Shown piece after piece: positions 1 through 8,319 of a stretch of DNA of 64,000 nt. Position numbers and translations under genes: made by a program. The first letter of the stretch is position 1, and every line of letters starts with the position of its first letter. Where the stretch lies: assembly GCF_900187505.1 (NCBI RefSeq), contig NZ_FYDL01000010.1:62001-126000 (forward strand), written 5' to 3'. The stretch is from Pseudomonas sp. Irchel s3h17. GTDB taxonomy: Bacteria; Pseudomonadota; Gammaproteobacteria; Pseudomonadales; Pseudomonadaceae. Under the pieces are notes generated by a model that was not told the DNA's origin, ran no database searches, and saw only the letters and a program-made list of their open reading frames with translations.

Positions 1-1
1 C

Positions 2-1060
2 CACTACACCACCCATCCCAACCCGCGGGTGGGCTGTGTGATCGTGCGTGACGGGCAGATTGTCGGCGAAGGCTGGCACGTGCGCACCGGCGAACCCCAT
101 GCCGAAGTCCATGCCCTGCGCGCGGCGGGCGAAAATGCGCGGGGCGCCACCGCCTATGTGACGCTGGAGCCTTGCAGCCATCACGGCCGCACCCCGCCGT
201 GTGCCGATGCACTGGTCAACGCCGGGTTGGCACGGGTGGTGGCGGCCATGCAGGACCCGAACCCGGCAGTCGCCGGTCGCGGCCTGCAGCGCCTGGAACA
301 GGCCGGCATTGCCACACAAAGCAGTGTGCTTGAAGGCGAGGCACGCAAACTCAATGAAGGTTTCCTCAAACGCATGGAGCATGGCTTGCCGTTCGTGCGG
401 GTCAAGCTGGCGATGAGCCTGGATGGTCGAACCGCCATGGCCAGCGGCGAAAGCCAGTGGATCACCGGTCCCGCTGCCCGATCCGCGGTGCAGCGCCTGA
501 GAGCGCAGGCCAGCGTAGTGCTGACCGGCGCGGACACGGTGCTGGCCGATGGCGCGCGCTTGACCGTGCGTGCCGATGAGCTGGGCCTGGATGCCGAACA
601 CACCGCCCTGGCCATGAGCCGTCCACCGTTGCGCGTGCTGATCGATGGCCGCCTGCGGGTGCCGCTCGACGCGCCGTTCTTCAAGGCGGGTCCGGCACTG
701 GTCGCCACTTGTGTCGCGGTGGAAGAGCAGTATGCCAATGGCCCGGAATGCCTGATCGTGCCGGGCGACGATGGCCAGGTTGACCTGCGCAAGCTGCTGG
801 TCGAACTGGCGGCCCGAGGTGTCAACGAAGTGCTGGTTGAAGCCGGCCCGCGCCTGGCCGGGGCGTTTGCCCAGCAAGGCCTGGTGGACGAGTACCAGAT
901 TTTCATCGCCGGCAAGTTCCTGGGCTCTTCGGCGCGGCCTCTGCTTGACTGGCCGCTCGCGCAAATGAAGGATGCGCCGGAGCTCAAGATCACCGAAATT
1001 CGCGCGGTTGGCGATGACTGGCGGGTCACTGCCATTCCTGTGCCAGCAGCGAGCGTATAA
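2..1060 (+). CDS. ribD: Riboflavin biosynthesis protein RibD, 5' end outside window
   Basis: Bifunctional deaminase/reductase of riboflavin synthesis: it deaminates the pyrimidine formed from GTP and reduces its ribosyl side chain. The frame is open from base 2 and already reads HYTTHPNPRVGCV, so only the first few codons are missing. The N-terminal zinc deaminase site is visible as GEPHAEVHAL and PCSHHGRTPPC; the reductase half begins near RVKLAMSLDGRTA and runs to the end. It heads the cluster ribD-ribE-ribBA-ribH in one direction, with 44 bases to ribE. The identification is secure; only the start is unseen. Confidence 0.96.
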   Translation, partial: HYTTHPNPRVGCVIVRDGQIVGEGWHVRTGEPHAEVHALRAAGENARGATAYVTLEPCSHHGRTPPCADALVNAGLARVVAAMQDPNPAVAGRGLQRLEQAGIATQSSVLEGEARKLNEGFLKRMEHGLPFVRVKLAMSLDGRTAMASGESQWITGPAARSAVQRLRAQASVVLTGADTVLADGARLTVRADELGLDAEHTALAMSRPPLRVLIDGRLRVPLDAPFFKAGPALVATCVAVEEQYANGPECLIVPGDDGQVDLRKLLVELAARGVNEVLVEAGPRLAGAFAQQGLVDEYQIFIAGKFLGSSARPLLDWPLAQMKDAPELKITEIRAVGDDWRVTAIPVPAASV

Positions 1061-1104
1061 TTCCCGGCTGCGGCCAAGAAGGTTTTGTTCTCGAGGAGGG
1101 CTTC

Positions 1105-1770
1105 ATGTTTACCGGCATCATCGAATCCATCGGCAGCATCCGTGCAATGACCCCCAAAGGCGGGGATGTGCGGGTACATGTAGAAACCGGCAAGCTCGAC
1201 CTGAGCGACGTCAAACTGGGCGACAGCATCGCGGTCAACGGCGTGTGCCTGACGGCGGTTGAACTGCCTGGTAACGGTTTTGCCGCGGACGTCAGTCGCG
1301 AAACCCTCGACTGCACCGCGATGAACGACCTCAAGAGCGGCAGCCCGGTCAACCTGGAAAAAGCCCTGACCCCGACCACCCGCCTCGGTGGACACCTGGT
1401 CAGCGGTCACGTCGACGGAGTCGGCGAAGTGGTGACCCGCACCGATAACGCCCGCGCCGTGGAATTTCGCATCCGCGCGCCGAAAGAACTGGCCAAGTAC
1501 ATCGCCCATAAAGGCTCGATCACCGTCGACGGCACCAGCCTGACGGTGAACGCGGTCGATGGCGCCGAGTTCCTGCTGACGATCATTCCGCACACCCTGA
1601 GCGAAACCATCATGGCGTCTTACCAGCCAGGCCGCCGGGTGAATCTGGAAGTGGACTTGCTGGCCCGTTACCTGGAGCGTCTGCTGTTGGGCGACAAGGC
1701 CGCGGAGCCGACTGCCGGCAGCACCATTACCGAAAGCTTTCTGGCCGCCAACGGCTACCTCAAATCCTGA
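1105..1770 (+). CDS. ribE: Riboflavin synthase, alpha subunit
   Basis: Catalyses the last step of riboflavin synthesis, dismutation of two 6,7-dimethyl-8-ribityllumazine molecules. The 221-residue protein begins with the family signature MFTGIIESIG and shows the internal duplication of two lumazine-binding folds, the second starting near GGHLVSGHVDGVGEV. A strong ribosome site (GGAGG, about 7 bases upstream) fixes the start. Sits between ribD and ribBA, both on the same strand. Also called ribC in some genomes. No FMN riboswitch (RFN) sequence is visible in the short gap upstream. Confidence 0.97.
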   Translation: MFTGIIESIGSIRAMTPKGGDVRVHVETGKLDLSDVKLGDSIAVNGVCLTAVELPGNGFAADVSRETLDCTAMNDLKSGSPVNLEKALTPTTRLGGHLVSGHVDGVGEVVTRTDNARAVEFRIRAPKELAKYIAHKGSITVDGTSLTVNAVDGAEFLLTIIPHTLSETIMASYQPGRRVNLEVDLLARYLERLLLGDKAAEPTAGSTITESFLAANGYLKS

Positions 1771-1801
1771 AGCTCAAATTTCGAAAGAAGGGGGGTGCCT
1801 T

Positions 1802-2893
1802 GTGGCGCTCAATAGCATCGAAGAACTGGTTGAAGACATCCGCCAAGGCAAGATGGTCATCCTCATGGATGACGAAGACCGCGAGAACGAAGGCGACCTG
1901 ATCATGGCCGCCGAGTGCTGCCAGCCAGAACACATCAACTTCATGGCCAAGCACGCCCGTGGCCTGATCTGCATGCCGATGAGCCGCGAGCGCTGCGAAC
2001 TGCTCAAGCTGCCATTGATGGCGCCGCGCAACGGTTCCGGCTTTGGCACCAAGTTCACCGTGTCCATCGAAGCGGCCACCGGTGTCACCACCGGGATCTC
2101 CGCGGCCGACCGTGCGCGTACCGTGCAAGCCGCCGCTGCCCGTGATGCCAAGGCCGAAGACATTGTCAGCCCTGGCCACATCTTCCCGCTGATGGCCCAG
2201 GCCGGCGGTACCCTGGCCCGCGCCGGCCACACCGAAGCGGCGTGCGACCTGGCGCGCATGGCCGGTTTCGAGCCGAGCGGGGTGATCTGCGAGGTGATGA
2301 ACGACGACGGCACCATGTCCCGTCGCGCCGAACTGGAAGCCTTTGCCGCGGAACACAACATCAAGATCGGCACCATTGCCGACCTGATCCACTACCGGAT
2401 GATCCACGAACGTACCGTTCAGCGGATTGCCGAGCAGCCACTGGATAGCGAACTGGGCCAATTCAACTTGGTGACCTATCGTGATTCGGTGGAAGGCGAC
2501 GTGCACATGGCACTGACCCTGGGCACCGTGTGCGCCGAAGAACCGACCCTGGTCCGGGTGCATAACATGGACCCGCTGCGCGACCTGCTGATGGTCAAGC
2601 AACCGGGGCGCTGGAGCCTGCGCGCCGCCATGGCCGCGGTGGCCGAGGCGGGTAGTGGCGTGGTGCTGTTGCTGGGTCACCCGCTCGATGGCGATGTATT
2701 GCTGGCGCATATTCGCGAAACGGCCGACCACGCCGCCGTGAAAAAACCGACCACCTACAGCATCGTCGGGGCCGGTTCGCAGATCCTGCGTGACCTGGGC
2801 GTACGCAAAATGCGCCTGATGAGTGCGCCAATGAAATTTAATGCGATATCCGGTTTCGACCTGGAAGTTGTAGAATACGTGCCCTCCGAATAA
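1802..2893 (+). CDS. ribBA: 3,4-dihydroxy-2-butanone-4-phosphate synthase with degenerate GTP cyclohydrolase II domain
   Basis: Residues 1 to about 205 form the DHBP synthase domain, with the acidic metal-binding motif DDEDRENEGDL and ATGVTTGISAADRA. Residues from about 206 align in layout with GTP cyclohydrolase II but the catalytic zinc motif is gone: where true RibA has [20 protein letters not shown] this protein reads VHNMDPLRDLLMVKQPGRW, with no cysteines, and QEGRGIGL is replaced by LGHPLDGDV. A separate intact ribA lies about 3.4 kb downstream. This matches the proteobacterial variant described as RibBX, so the second domain is probably not a cyclohydrolase. The start is GTG behind a purine-rich ribosome site. 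Confidence 0.94.
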   Translation: MALNSIEELVEDIRQGKMVILMDDEDRENEGDLIMAAECCQPEHINFMAKHARGLICMPMSRERCELLKLPLMAPRNGSGFGTKFTVSIEAATGVTTGISAADRARTVQAAAARDAKAEDIVSPGHIFPLMAQAGGTLARAGHTEAACDLARMAGFEPSGVICEVMNDDGTMSRRAELEAFAAEHNIKIGTIADLIHYRMIHERTVQRIAEQPLDSELGQFNLVTYRDSVEGDVHMALTLGTVCAEEPTLVRVHNMDPLRDLLMVKQPGRWSLRAAMAAVAEAGSGVVLLLGHPLDGDVLLAHIRETADHAAVKKPTTYSIVGAGSQILRDLGVRKMRLMSAPMKFNAISGFDLEVVEYVPSE

Positions 2894-2938
2894 AGGCCGG
2901 TGTTTTTCACCCCTTGTTCGCGGTTCAAATATCACCGA

Positions 2939-2961
2939 GGGGCGCGTACTGAACGCGTCCC
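2939..2961 (+). other. Short hairpin upstream of ribH
   Basis: A nine-base stem (GGGGCGCGT with ACGCGTCCC, one G-U pair) closes a five-base loop, 22 bases before the ribH start. It is not followed by a T run, so it is a poor intrinsic terminator; it may affect translation or mRNA stability, or may be chance in GC-rich DNA. Confidence 0.3.
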
Positions 2962-2983
2962 GGCTCTTTAAGAGATTTGTCGA

Positions 2984-3460
2984 ATGACCCTGAAGACCAT
3001 CGAAGGTACCTTCATCGCCCCCAAAGGCCGCTACGCTTTGGTTGTTGGCCGCTTCAACAGCTTTGTGGTTGAAAGCCTGGTAAGCGGTGCCGTGGATGCC
3101 CTGGTTCGCCATGGCGTGAGCGAAAGCGACATCACCATCATCCGTGCCCCTGGCGCCTTCGAAATCCCGCTGGTTGCGCAGAAAGTCGCTCAGAAGGGCG
3201 AGTTCGCGGCAATCATCGCCCTGGGCGCGGTCATTCGTGGCGGTACTCCGCACTTCGAATACGTGGCTGGCGAGTGCACCAAGGGCCTGGCCCAGGTGTC
3301 CATGGAGTTCGGCGTACCGGTTGCCTTTGGCGTCCTGACCGTTGATTCCATCGAGCAAGCCATCGAACGTTCCGGCACCAAGGCCGGCAACAAAGGTGCT
3401 GAAGCTGCCTTGTCCGCCCTGGAAATGGTCAGCCTGCTGGCGCAGTTGGAGGCCAAGTGA
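2984..3460 (+). CDS. ribH: 6,7-dimethyl-8-ribityllumazine synthase
   Basis: Condenses the RibB product with the RibD-derived ribitylaminouracil to give lumazine, the substrate of riboflavin synthase. The 158-residue size is typical for the capsid-forming enzyme. Visible motifs are [13 protein letters not shown] (substrate binding), [13 protein letters not shown], and the catalytic-histidine region [12 protein letters not shown]. It ends overlapping the GTG start of nusB by four bases, so the two are probably translationally coupled, an arrangement common in proteobacteria. Confidence 0.97.
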   Translation: MTLKTIEGTFIAPKGRYALVVGRFNSFVVESLVSGAVDALVRHGVSESDITIIRAPGAFEIPLVAQKVAQKGEFAAIIALGAVIRGGTPHFEYVAGECTKGLAQVSMEFGVPVAFGVLTVDSIEQAIERSGTKAGNKGAEAALSALEMVSLLAQLEAK

Positions 3461-3957
3461 TTAGCGACGAAAGCGATCGTTTCAACCCGCGCGATCCAAA
3501 GCCTGCGGATGCTGGTAAACCATCGAAAAGCGTCAAGCGCCGCGAAGCCCGTCAGCTCGCGACCCAGGCCCTGTATCAATGGCACATGGCCAAGCAGTCG
3601 CTGAACGAGATCGAAGCGCAGTTCCGGGTCGATAACGATTTCACCGATGTCGATGGCGCGTACTTCCGTGAAATCCTGCACGGGGTTCCGCAGTTCAAGA
3701 CCGAAATCGACACCGCGCTCAAGCCTTGCATGGACTTGACCATCGAAGAGCTGGATCCGGTCGAGCTGGCGGTTCTGCGCCTGTCCACCTGGGAACTGCT
3801 CAAGCGCGTCGACGTGCCTTACCGCGTGGTGATCAACGAAGGCATCGAGCTGGCTAAAGTCTTTGGTTCCACCGACGGCCACAAGTTCGTCAACGGTGTC
3901 CTCGACAAACTGGCCCCGCGCCTGCGTGAAGCTGAAGTGAAGGCGTTCAAGCGCTGA
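3457..3957 (+). CDS. nusB: Transcription antitermination factor NusB
   Basis: RNA-binding partner of NusE (S10) in rRNA transcription antitermination. The 166-residue protein has a 27-residue charged N-terminal extension before the conserved [18 protein letters not shown] segment, then the all-helical NusB fold with [14 protein letters not shown] and [16 protein letters not shown]. Start is GTG within the ribH stop (GTGA overlap). Position between ribH and thiL is the usual one in Pseudomonas. Confidence 0.96.
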   Translation: MISDESDRFNPRDPKPADAGKPSKSVKRREARQLATQALYQWHMAKQSLNEIEAQFRVDNDFTDVDGAYFREILHGVPQFKTEIDTALKPCMDLTIEELDPVELAVLRLSTWELLKRVDVPYRVVINEGIELAKVFGSTDGHKFVNGVLDKLAPRLREAEVKAFKR

Positions 3958-3974
3958 TTCGCGCTGCAGCTGCC

Positions 3975-4940
3975 ATGGGCGAGTTTGAGCTGATCCGCAA
4001 TTACTTCGCCGCCGCGCCTTGTGCGCAGGGCGGCGAGGGCGTTGCACTGGGGATCGGCGACGACTGCGCCTTGCTCGCTGTTCCCGCAGGGGAGCAGCTG
4101 GCCATTTCCACCGACACCCTCGTGGCCGGTGTGCATTTCGCGGATCCCTGCGACCCGTTTCTGCTTGGCCAGCGTTCGCTGGCCGTGGCGGTCAGCGATC
4201 TGGCTGCCATGGGCGCCACGCCCATTGCCTTTACCCTTGCCCTGACCTTGCCGACGGTGACCGCCGACTGGCTGGATGCCTATGCCCGTGGTTTGAACGC
4301 CATGGCGCAGAACTGCGGTGTGCGGCTGGTAGGTGGTGATACCACGCGTGGCCCGCTGAGCCTGACCATGACCGTATTCGGTCGTGTACCGGCGGGGCAG
4401 GCCCTGACCCGCAGCGGTGCCCGGGTGGGTGACTTGCTGTGCGTGGGCGGGGCGCTGGGTAATGCGGCCGGTGCTCTGCCGCTGGTGCTGGGGGAGCGCG
4501 TCGCGCCCGCCGAAGTGGCCGAGCCGTTGTTGGCACATTATTGGTCGCCCCAGCCGCAACTGGCGTTGGGGCAGGCGTTGCGTGGCAAGGCCACCTCGGC
4601 GCTGGATATCTCCGACGGTCTGCTCGCCGATTGCGGGCATATCGCCAAGGCGTCCGCTGTCAGTTTGCTGATCGACAACGAAAAGCTGCCGGTGTCCGCC
4701 GCACTGCTGAGCTTTCTCGGCGAGAATGCGGCCCGCGTGGCGGCCGTCAGTGGCGGAGACGACTACGTGCTGGCGTTTACATTGCCTCCTGTCCACCTAC
4801 CGGCGCTGCTTGCCGCTGGCTGGCCGATTCATGTGGTCGGCCAGGTGGTGGCCGGGCAGGGCGTGACGTTGCTGGATGCCAATGGACAGGACATCACCCC
4901 GCAAACCCGGGGTTATCAACATTTTCAGGAGACACCGTGA
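3975..4940 (+). CDS. thiL: Thiamine-monophosphate kinase
   Basis: Phosphorylates thiamine phosphate to thiamine diphosphate. The 321-residue protein begins with the conserved MGEFELIRNYF and carries the ATP and magnesium motifs GIGDDCALL, STDTLVAGVHF and VSDLAAMGATP, plus LDISDGLLAD further on; all belong to the PurM/ThiL fold. It lies 17 bases after nusB, and its stop overlaps the GTG start of pgpA, so nusB-thiL-pgpA probably form one unit. Confidence 0.96.
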   Translation: MGEFELIRNYFAAAPCAQGGEGVALGIGDDCALLAVPAGEQLAISTDTLVAGVHFADPCDPFLLGQRSLAVAVSDLAAMGATPIAFTLALTLPTVTADWLDAYARGLNAMAQNCGVRLVGGDTTRGPLSLTMTVFGRVPAGQALTRSGARVGDLLCVGGALGNAAGALPLVLGERVAPAEVAEPLLAHYWSPQPQLALGQALRGKATSALDISDGLLADCGHIAKASAVSLLIDNEKLPVSAALLSFLGENAARVAAVSGGDDYVLAFTLPPVHLPALLAAGWPIHVVGQVVAGQGVTLLDANGQDITPQTRGYQHFQETP

Positions 4941-5440
4941 CAGATCATCCCAAACAGGTCCCGGCAGAGGTCGTGCCGCCCTCGGTCTGGCGTAATCCCT
5001 GGCATTTCCTGGCGTTCGGTTTCGGCTCGGGCACGTTGCCCAAGGCACCCGGCACCTGGGGCTCGTTAGTTGCACTGCCTTTTATTCCGCTCTGGCAGAT
5101 GCTGCCCGACTGGGGCTATTGGCTGATGCTGGGCATCACCATGCTGTTCGGTTTCTGGCTGTGCGGCAAGGTCGCCGACGATTTGCGGGTACACGACCAC
5201 GAAGGCATCGTCTGGGATGAAATGGTCGGGATGTGGATCACCCTGTGGCTGGTGCCGGAAGGTTGGTACTGGCTGTTGGCGGGGTTTCTGATGTTCCGTT
5301 TTTTCGACATTCTCAAGCCGTGGCCGATTCGCTGGATCGACCGCCATGTACACGGCGGTATCGGGATCATGCTCGACGACGTGTTGGCGGGGGTGTTTGC
5401 CTGGCTGGGCATGCAGGGGCTGGTCTGGTATTTCGCCTAG
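4937..5440 (+). CDS. pgpA: Phosphatidylglycerophosphatase A
   Basis: Inner-membrane enzyme that removes phosphate from phosphatidylglycerophosphate to make phosphatidylglycerol. The 167-residue protein has the family motifs GSGTLPKAPGTWGSL near residue 30, VWDEMVGMWITLW, FRFFDILKPWPIRWID and GGIGIMLDDVLAG, between three or four hydrophobic segments. The GTG start overlapping the thiL stop is preferred because the family homology begins just after it; the frame is open further upstream, but only inside thiL. Confidence 0.95.
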   Translation: MTDHPKQVPAEVVPPSVWRNPWHFLAFGFGSGTLPKAPGTWGSLVALPFIPLWQMLPDWGYWLMLGITMLFGFWLCGKVADDLRVHDHEGIVWDEMVGMWITLWLVPEGWYWLLAGFLMFRFFDILKPWPIRWIDRHVHGGIGIMLDDVLAGVFAWLGMQGLVWYFA

Positions 5441-5458
5441 CAGGTTGAGGAGCTCGGG

Positions 5459-6196
5459 ATGGTCGTTCGCTGGCTGTGGGGTGGGGTGCTTGCACTGTTC
5501 TGTACGTTTGCCGGTGCGGTCGAGGCGCCGGCGACACCGGCGGTGATTCATCTGGCCGGTGAAGACTGGGAAGGCTACACCGCAGCCGATGGCCATGGCC
5601 TGGGCTGGGACGTGTTGCGCCAGGTTTTCGAACCGGCTGGCGTGAAGCTGGACATTCGCACCGAACCTTACACCCGCTCCGTGGGCCTGGCCCGACGGGG
5701 CGAGGTGGATGCCTGTGTCGGTTCCTATCGTGATGAGGCCCGGGACCTGCATTATCCCCGCTGGAACTTCGATAACGATCACATCTACGCCCTGGGCCTG
5801 GCCGGCAGCCCGGTGCCGACCCCGCAAACGCTGGGTAGCTATCGCCTGGCATGGGTTCGCGGCTATGGCTACGAATCCTACCTGCCCAATGTCCACAGCT
5901 ATAACGAAGTCATTCGCCGTACCGGGATTTTGTCGATGCTGATCCAGCACCGTGCCGACTATTACATCGACGGGCTGACGGAAATCGATTACGTCGTCAG
6001 CCAGGCCGAGGACCCTTCGCAGTTTCGCCGCACGCACGTCGCGGAACTGCCGCTGTACCTGTGCTTTGCCAGGACGCCCAGGGCTGAACAGTTGATGGCG
6101 CTGTTCGATCGGCGGATGGAACAGCTGGTGAAGAATGGTGAGTTGAAACCGATTTTCGAGCGCTGGAAACAGCCTTATCCGTTTGACTCGAACTGA
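5459..6196 (+). CDS. Periplasmic substrate-binding protein of the amino-acid (SBP_bac_3) type
   Basis: A 245-residue secreted protein: the N-terminus has a signal peptide ending near AGAVEAP, and the body looks like a bacterial extracellular solute-binding domain 3 (DWEGYTAADGHGLGWDVL, then LVKNGELKPIFERWK at the end, the usual final helix). No permease or ATPase gene lies beside it, so it is an orphan; such proteins may serve a distant transporter or act as sensors. The ligand cannot be inferred. It starts 18 bases after pgpA and could be co-transcribed. Confidence 0.75.
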   Translation: MVVRWLWGGVLALFCTFAGAVEAPATPAVIHLAGEDWEGYTAADGHGLGWDVLRQVFEPAGVKLDIRTEPYTRSVGLARRGEVDACVGSYRDEARDLHYPRWNFDNDHIYALGLAGSPVPTPQTLGSYRLAWVRGYGYESYLPNVHSYNEVIRRTGILSMLIQHRADYYIDGLTEIDYVVSQAEDPSQFRRTHVAELPLYLCFARTPRAEQLMALFDRRMEQLVKNGELKPIFERWKQPYPFDSN

Positions 6197-6341
6197 GCGC
6201 GTAGCCTGTGCTAGGCGATGGGTTCGCTTGATCAGACTTTTTGATGGTTATGACCAGTAATTCAGCATAAGCGTGGTATGGAACCTTACTGTTACAATGC
6301 CGCCTCTGCGAATCTCCCGTACACAGATCAGGAGCACACCG

Positions 6342-6959
6342 GTGCCTGTCGTTTTTGTCGCCGCTTCCAAGCTGCCCACACCTTTTGCGCAATTCACCAT
6401 GCATGGCTTTCTCGATGAGGCCACTGGCCGCGAGCACGTTGTGCTGAGCCTGGGTGAGGTTGCCGACGGTGCTCCGGTGCTCGGCCGGTTGCACTCCGAA
6501 TGCCTGACGGGCGATGCCCTGTTCAGCCAGCGTTGCGACTGCGGCTCGCAACTTGAAGCCGCGTTGCGGGCCATCGCTCACGAAGGCCGTGGCGTGCTGC
6601 TCTACCTGCGTCAGGAAGGGCGGGGCATTGGCTTGCTGAACAAGATCCGTGCCTATGAGCTGCAGGACGGTGGCGCCGACACGGTTGAGGCCAACGAACG
6701 CCTGGGCTTTGCCGCGGATCAGCGCGATTACGCCATGTGCCTGCCGATGCTGGAGCACCTGGGGGTGAAGTCCCTGCGCCTGATGACCAACAACCCACGC
6801 AAGGTCAAGGCATTGACCGACATGGGCATCGAGGTTGCCGAGCGCGTGCCGTTGCACACCGGGCACAACCCGCACAACAAACTCTACCTGGCGACCAAGG
6901 CCAGCAAGCTCGACCACATGATGGGCAACGAGCATCAGGGCGAGGTAGACCGGGCGTGA
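6342..6959 (+). CDS. ribA: GTP cyclohydrolase II
   Basis: Opens the imidazole ring of GTP, the first committed step to riboflavin. The 205-residue protein has zinc ligands Cys54, Cys65 and Cys67 in [20 protein letters not shown] and the catalytic motif [15 protein letters not shown]. The start is taken as the GTG six bases after AGGAG; it gives [12 protein letters not shown], the expected N-terminus, and an upstream in-frame start lacks a ribosome site. A TACAAT sequence about 50 bases upstream may be its -10 box. Being separate from the main rib cluster, it supplies the activity that the second domain of ribBA has probably lost. Confidence 0.96.
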   Translation: MPVVFVAASKLPTPFAQFTMHGFLDEATGREHVVLSLGEVADGAPVLGRLHSECLTGDALFSQRCDCGSQLEAALRAIAHEGRGVLLYLRQEGRGIGLLNKIRAYELQDGGADTVEANERLGFAADQRDYAMCLPMLEHLGVKSLRLMTNNPRKVKALTDMGIEVAERVPLHTGHNPHNKLYLATKASKLDHMMGNEHQGEVDRA

Positions 6960-7375
6960 CGCGGGGTCAGGTTCGTCGGCGTCTGTCGGTCAATTGGTGG
7001 CAATACCTGGCGCTCGCCCTGTTGCCGTTGTTGGCGATCAACGCGCTGTTCGGTGACGGCGAGGCGATTGCGCCAGTACTGGCCATGCCGTTCTTCATCG
7101 CGGGCATGGCCTCGATGTTTGTCAGCCTGAAATTTTTTGGCGGCTACAAACACGGCTTGATCACGACCCAGAAAGCCCTCGATACCCCACAGGAACCGGC
7201 TGCCTGGACGGCCCTGGCGGTTGAGCGGCGCAAAGCCTTCCTGGCGGCCTCCTTGCCGGCCTGGATCGGTGCCCTGGCGGTCTTCGTCGGTCTTGAGGCG
7301 GTGCCGCTGGTGCTGTTGGCGCTGTCGACCGCGGTGCTGTTCTACCTCTACCGTATTCCGCGTCAACTCGCCTGA
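6956..7375 (+). CDS. Small integral membrane protein coupled to ribA and btuF
   Basis: A 139-residue protein of unknown function with four likely membrane helices: residues about 15-30, 38-55, 95-112 and 114-130, separated by a polar stretch ([20 protein letters not shown]). Its GTG start overlaps the ribA stop (GTGA) and its stop overlaps the btuF start by one base (TGATG), so the three genes are probably translated together. No recognised catalytic or transport motif is seen. The coupling hints at a part in cofactor handling or uptake, but this is inference only. Confidence 0.75.
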   Translation: MTRGQVRRRLSVNWWQYLALALLPLLAINALFGDGEAIAPVLAMPFFIAGMASMFVSLKFFGGYKHGLITTQKALDTPQEPAAWTALAVERRKAFLAASLPAWIGALAVFVGLEAVPLVLLALSTAVLFYLYRIPRQLA

Positions 7376-8172
7376 TGCGCTACTGGCTGGCGGTTGTGCT
7401 GCTGGCCATCAGCGGCTCGGCGGCCGCAGTGGAGCGGGTGGTCAGCCTGGCGCCGTCCCTCTCGGAAATCGTCGTTGAACTGGGCTCGGCCGACCTGCTG
7501 GTGGGCGTGCTCGATGCCGGTGAGCGTCCCCTTGAGTTGAGCGACCTGCCTTCGGTGGGCCGTTATGGTCAACTGGACATGGAGAGCCTGCTCAGCCTCA
7601 AGCCGGATCTGTTGCTGCTCTGGCCCGGCAGCGTCGGCCCGGCGCAGCGCGAACAACTGAGTCGCCTGGGCATTCCTACCTACGTCGCCGAACCCCACAG
7701 CCTCGAACAACTCGCCTCGCAGATCGAAGCCATCGCCGGGCAATTGGGCCGGCCTGAGCGCGGGCGCACCTTGGCGGCTGACGTGCGCCAGCGGCTCGAG
7801 GCATTGCGCCAACGCTATCAGCGCTCCGAACCGCTGCGGGTGTTTTATCAGGTCTGGGACCAGCCCCTCTATACCGTGGGTGGAGGGCAGATCATCAGTG
7901 ATGCGCTTGCGGTCTGCGGCGCGCGGAATGTGTTTGCCGACATGAGTTTGCCGGCGCCACAGGTCAGCATCGAGGCGGTGCTGGCGCGTAATCCCGAGGC
8001 GATTCTTGCCGGCAGCCAGGACCAACTGGATGCCTGGAGCGCTTGGCCGCAGGTGGCCGCGGTGACCCAGGGGCGTTTGTTGCTGGTGACGGACAAGGGC
8101 CTGGAGCGGCCGAGCGGGCAGATGATTGAGGCGACGGCCAAGCTGTGCCGGTTGATCGCGCCGAACCACTGA
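7375..8172 (+). CDS. btuF: Cobalamin-binding periplasmic protein, BtuF-like
   Basis: A 265-residue periplasmic binding protein of the helical-backbone (TroA/BtuF) class with a signal peptide ending near GSAAAVERV. It begins with the hallmark VVSLAPSLSEIVVELG and contains SVGRYGQLDMESLLSLKPDLLLLW and VGGGQIISDALAVCGARNVFAD, as in vitamin B12-binding BtuF proteins. The membrane and ATPase parts (BtuC, BtuD) are not in the window. It converges with a BtuB-like receptor across a REP doublet, which supports a role in cobalamin uptake. Confidence 0.85.
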   Translation: MRYWLAVVLLAISGSAAAVERVVSLAPSLSEIVVELGSADLLVGVLDAGERPLELSDLPSVGRYGQLDMESLLSLKPDLLLLWPGSVGPAQREQLSRLGIPTYVAEPHSLEQLASQIEAIAGQLGRPERGRTLAADVRQRLEALRQRYQRSEPLRVFYQVWDQPLYTVGGGQIISDALAVCGARNVFADMSLPAPQVSIEAVLARNPEAILAGSQDQLDAWSAWPQVAAVTQGRLLLVTDKGLERPSGQMIEATAKLCRLIAPNH

Positions 8173-8202
8173 TCAGCGGCCCGGGAGCGGCATGCCTGCC
8201 CT

Positions 8203-8314
8203 GTGGCGAGCGAGCTTGCTCGCGCTGGGCTGCGTAGCGGCCCCGGTACCGGGTGTCGACCTGTGCCAGGTTGGGGCCGCTTTGCGGTCCAGCGGGAGCA
8301 AGCTCCCTCGCCAC
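8203..8314. repeat. REP doublet between btuF and btuB
   Basis: Two inverted REP-type arms, GTGGCGAGCGAGCTTGCTCG and its counterpart ending CTCCCTCGCCAC, enclose a GC-rich linker with further internal symmetry. It lies between two convergent genes, where it can act as a bidirectional transcript end. Confidence 0.85.
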
Positions 8315-8319
8315 ACTGG

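Noticed and set aside
6197..6341. FMN riboswitch before ribA
   Set aside because: No RFN core (such as AGGGGCAGGG or ACCGGCGGT) is present here or before ribE and ribH.
8203..8314. CRISPR-like repeats
   Set aside because: The repeated sequences are inverted pairs spread over the window at single sites, not regularly spaced direct repeats.
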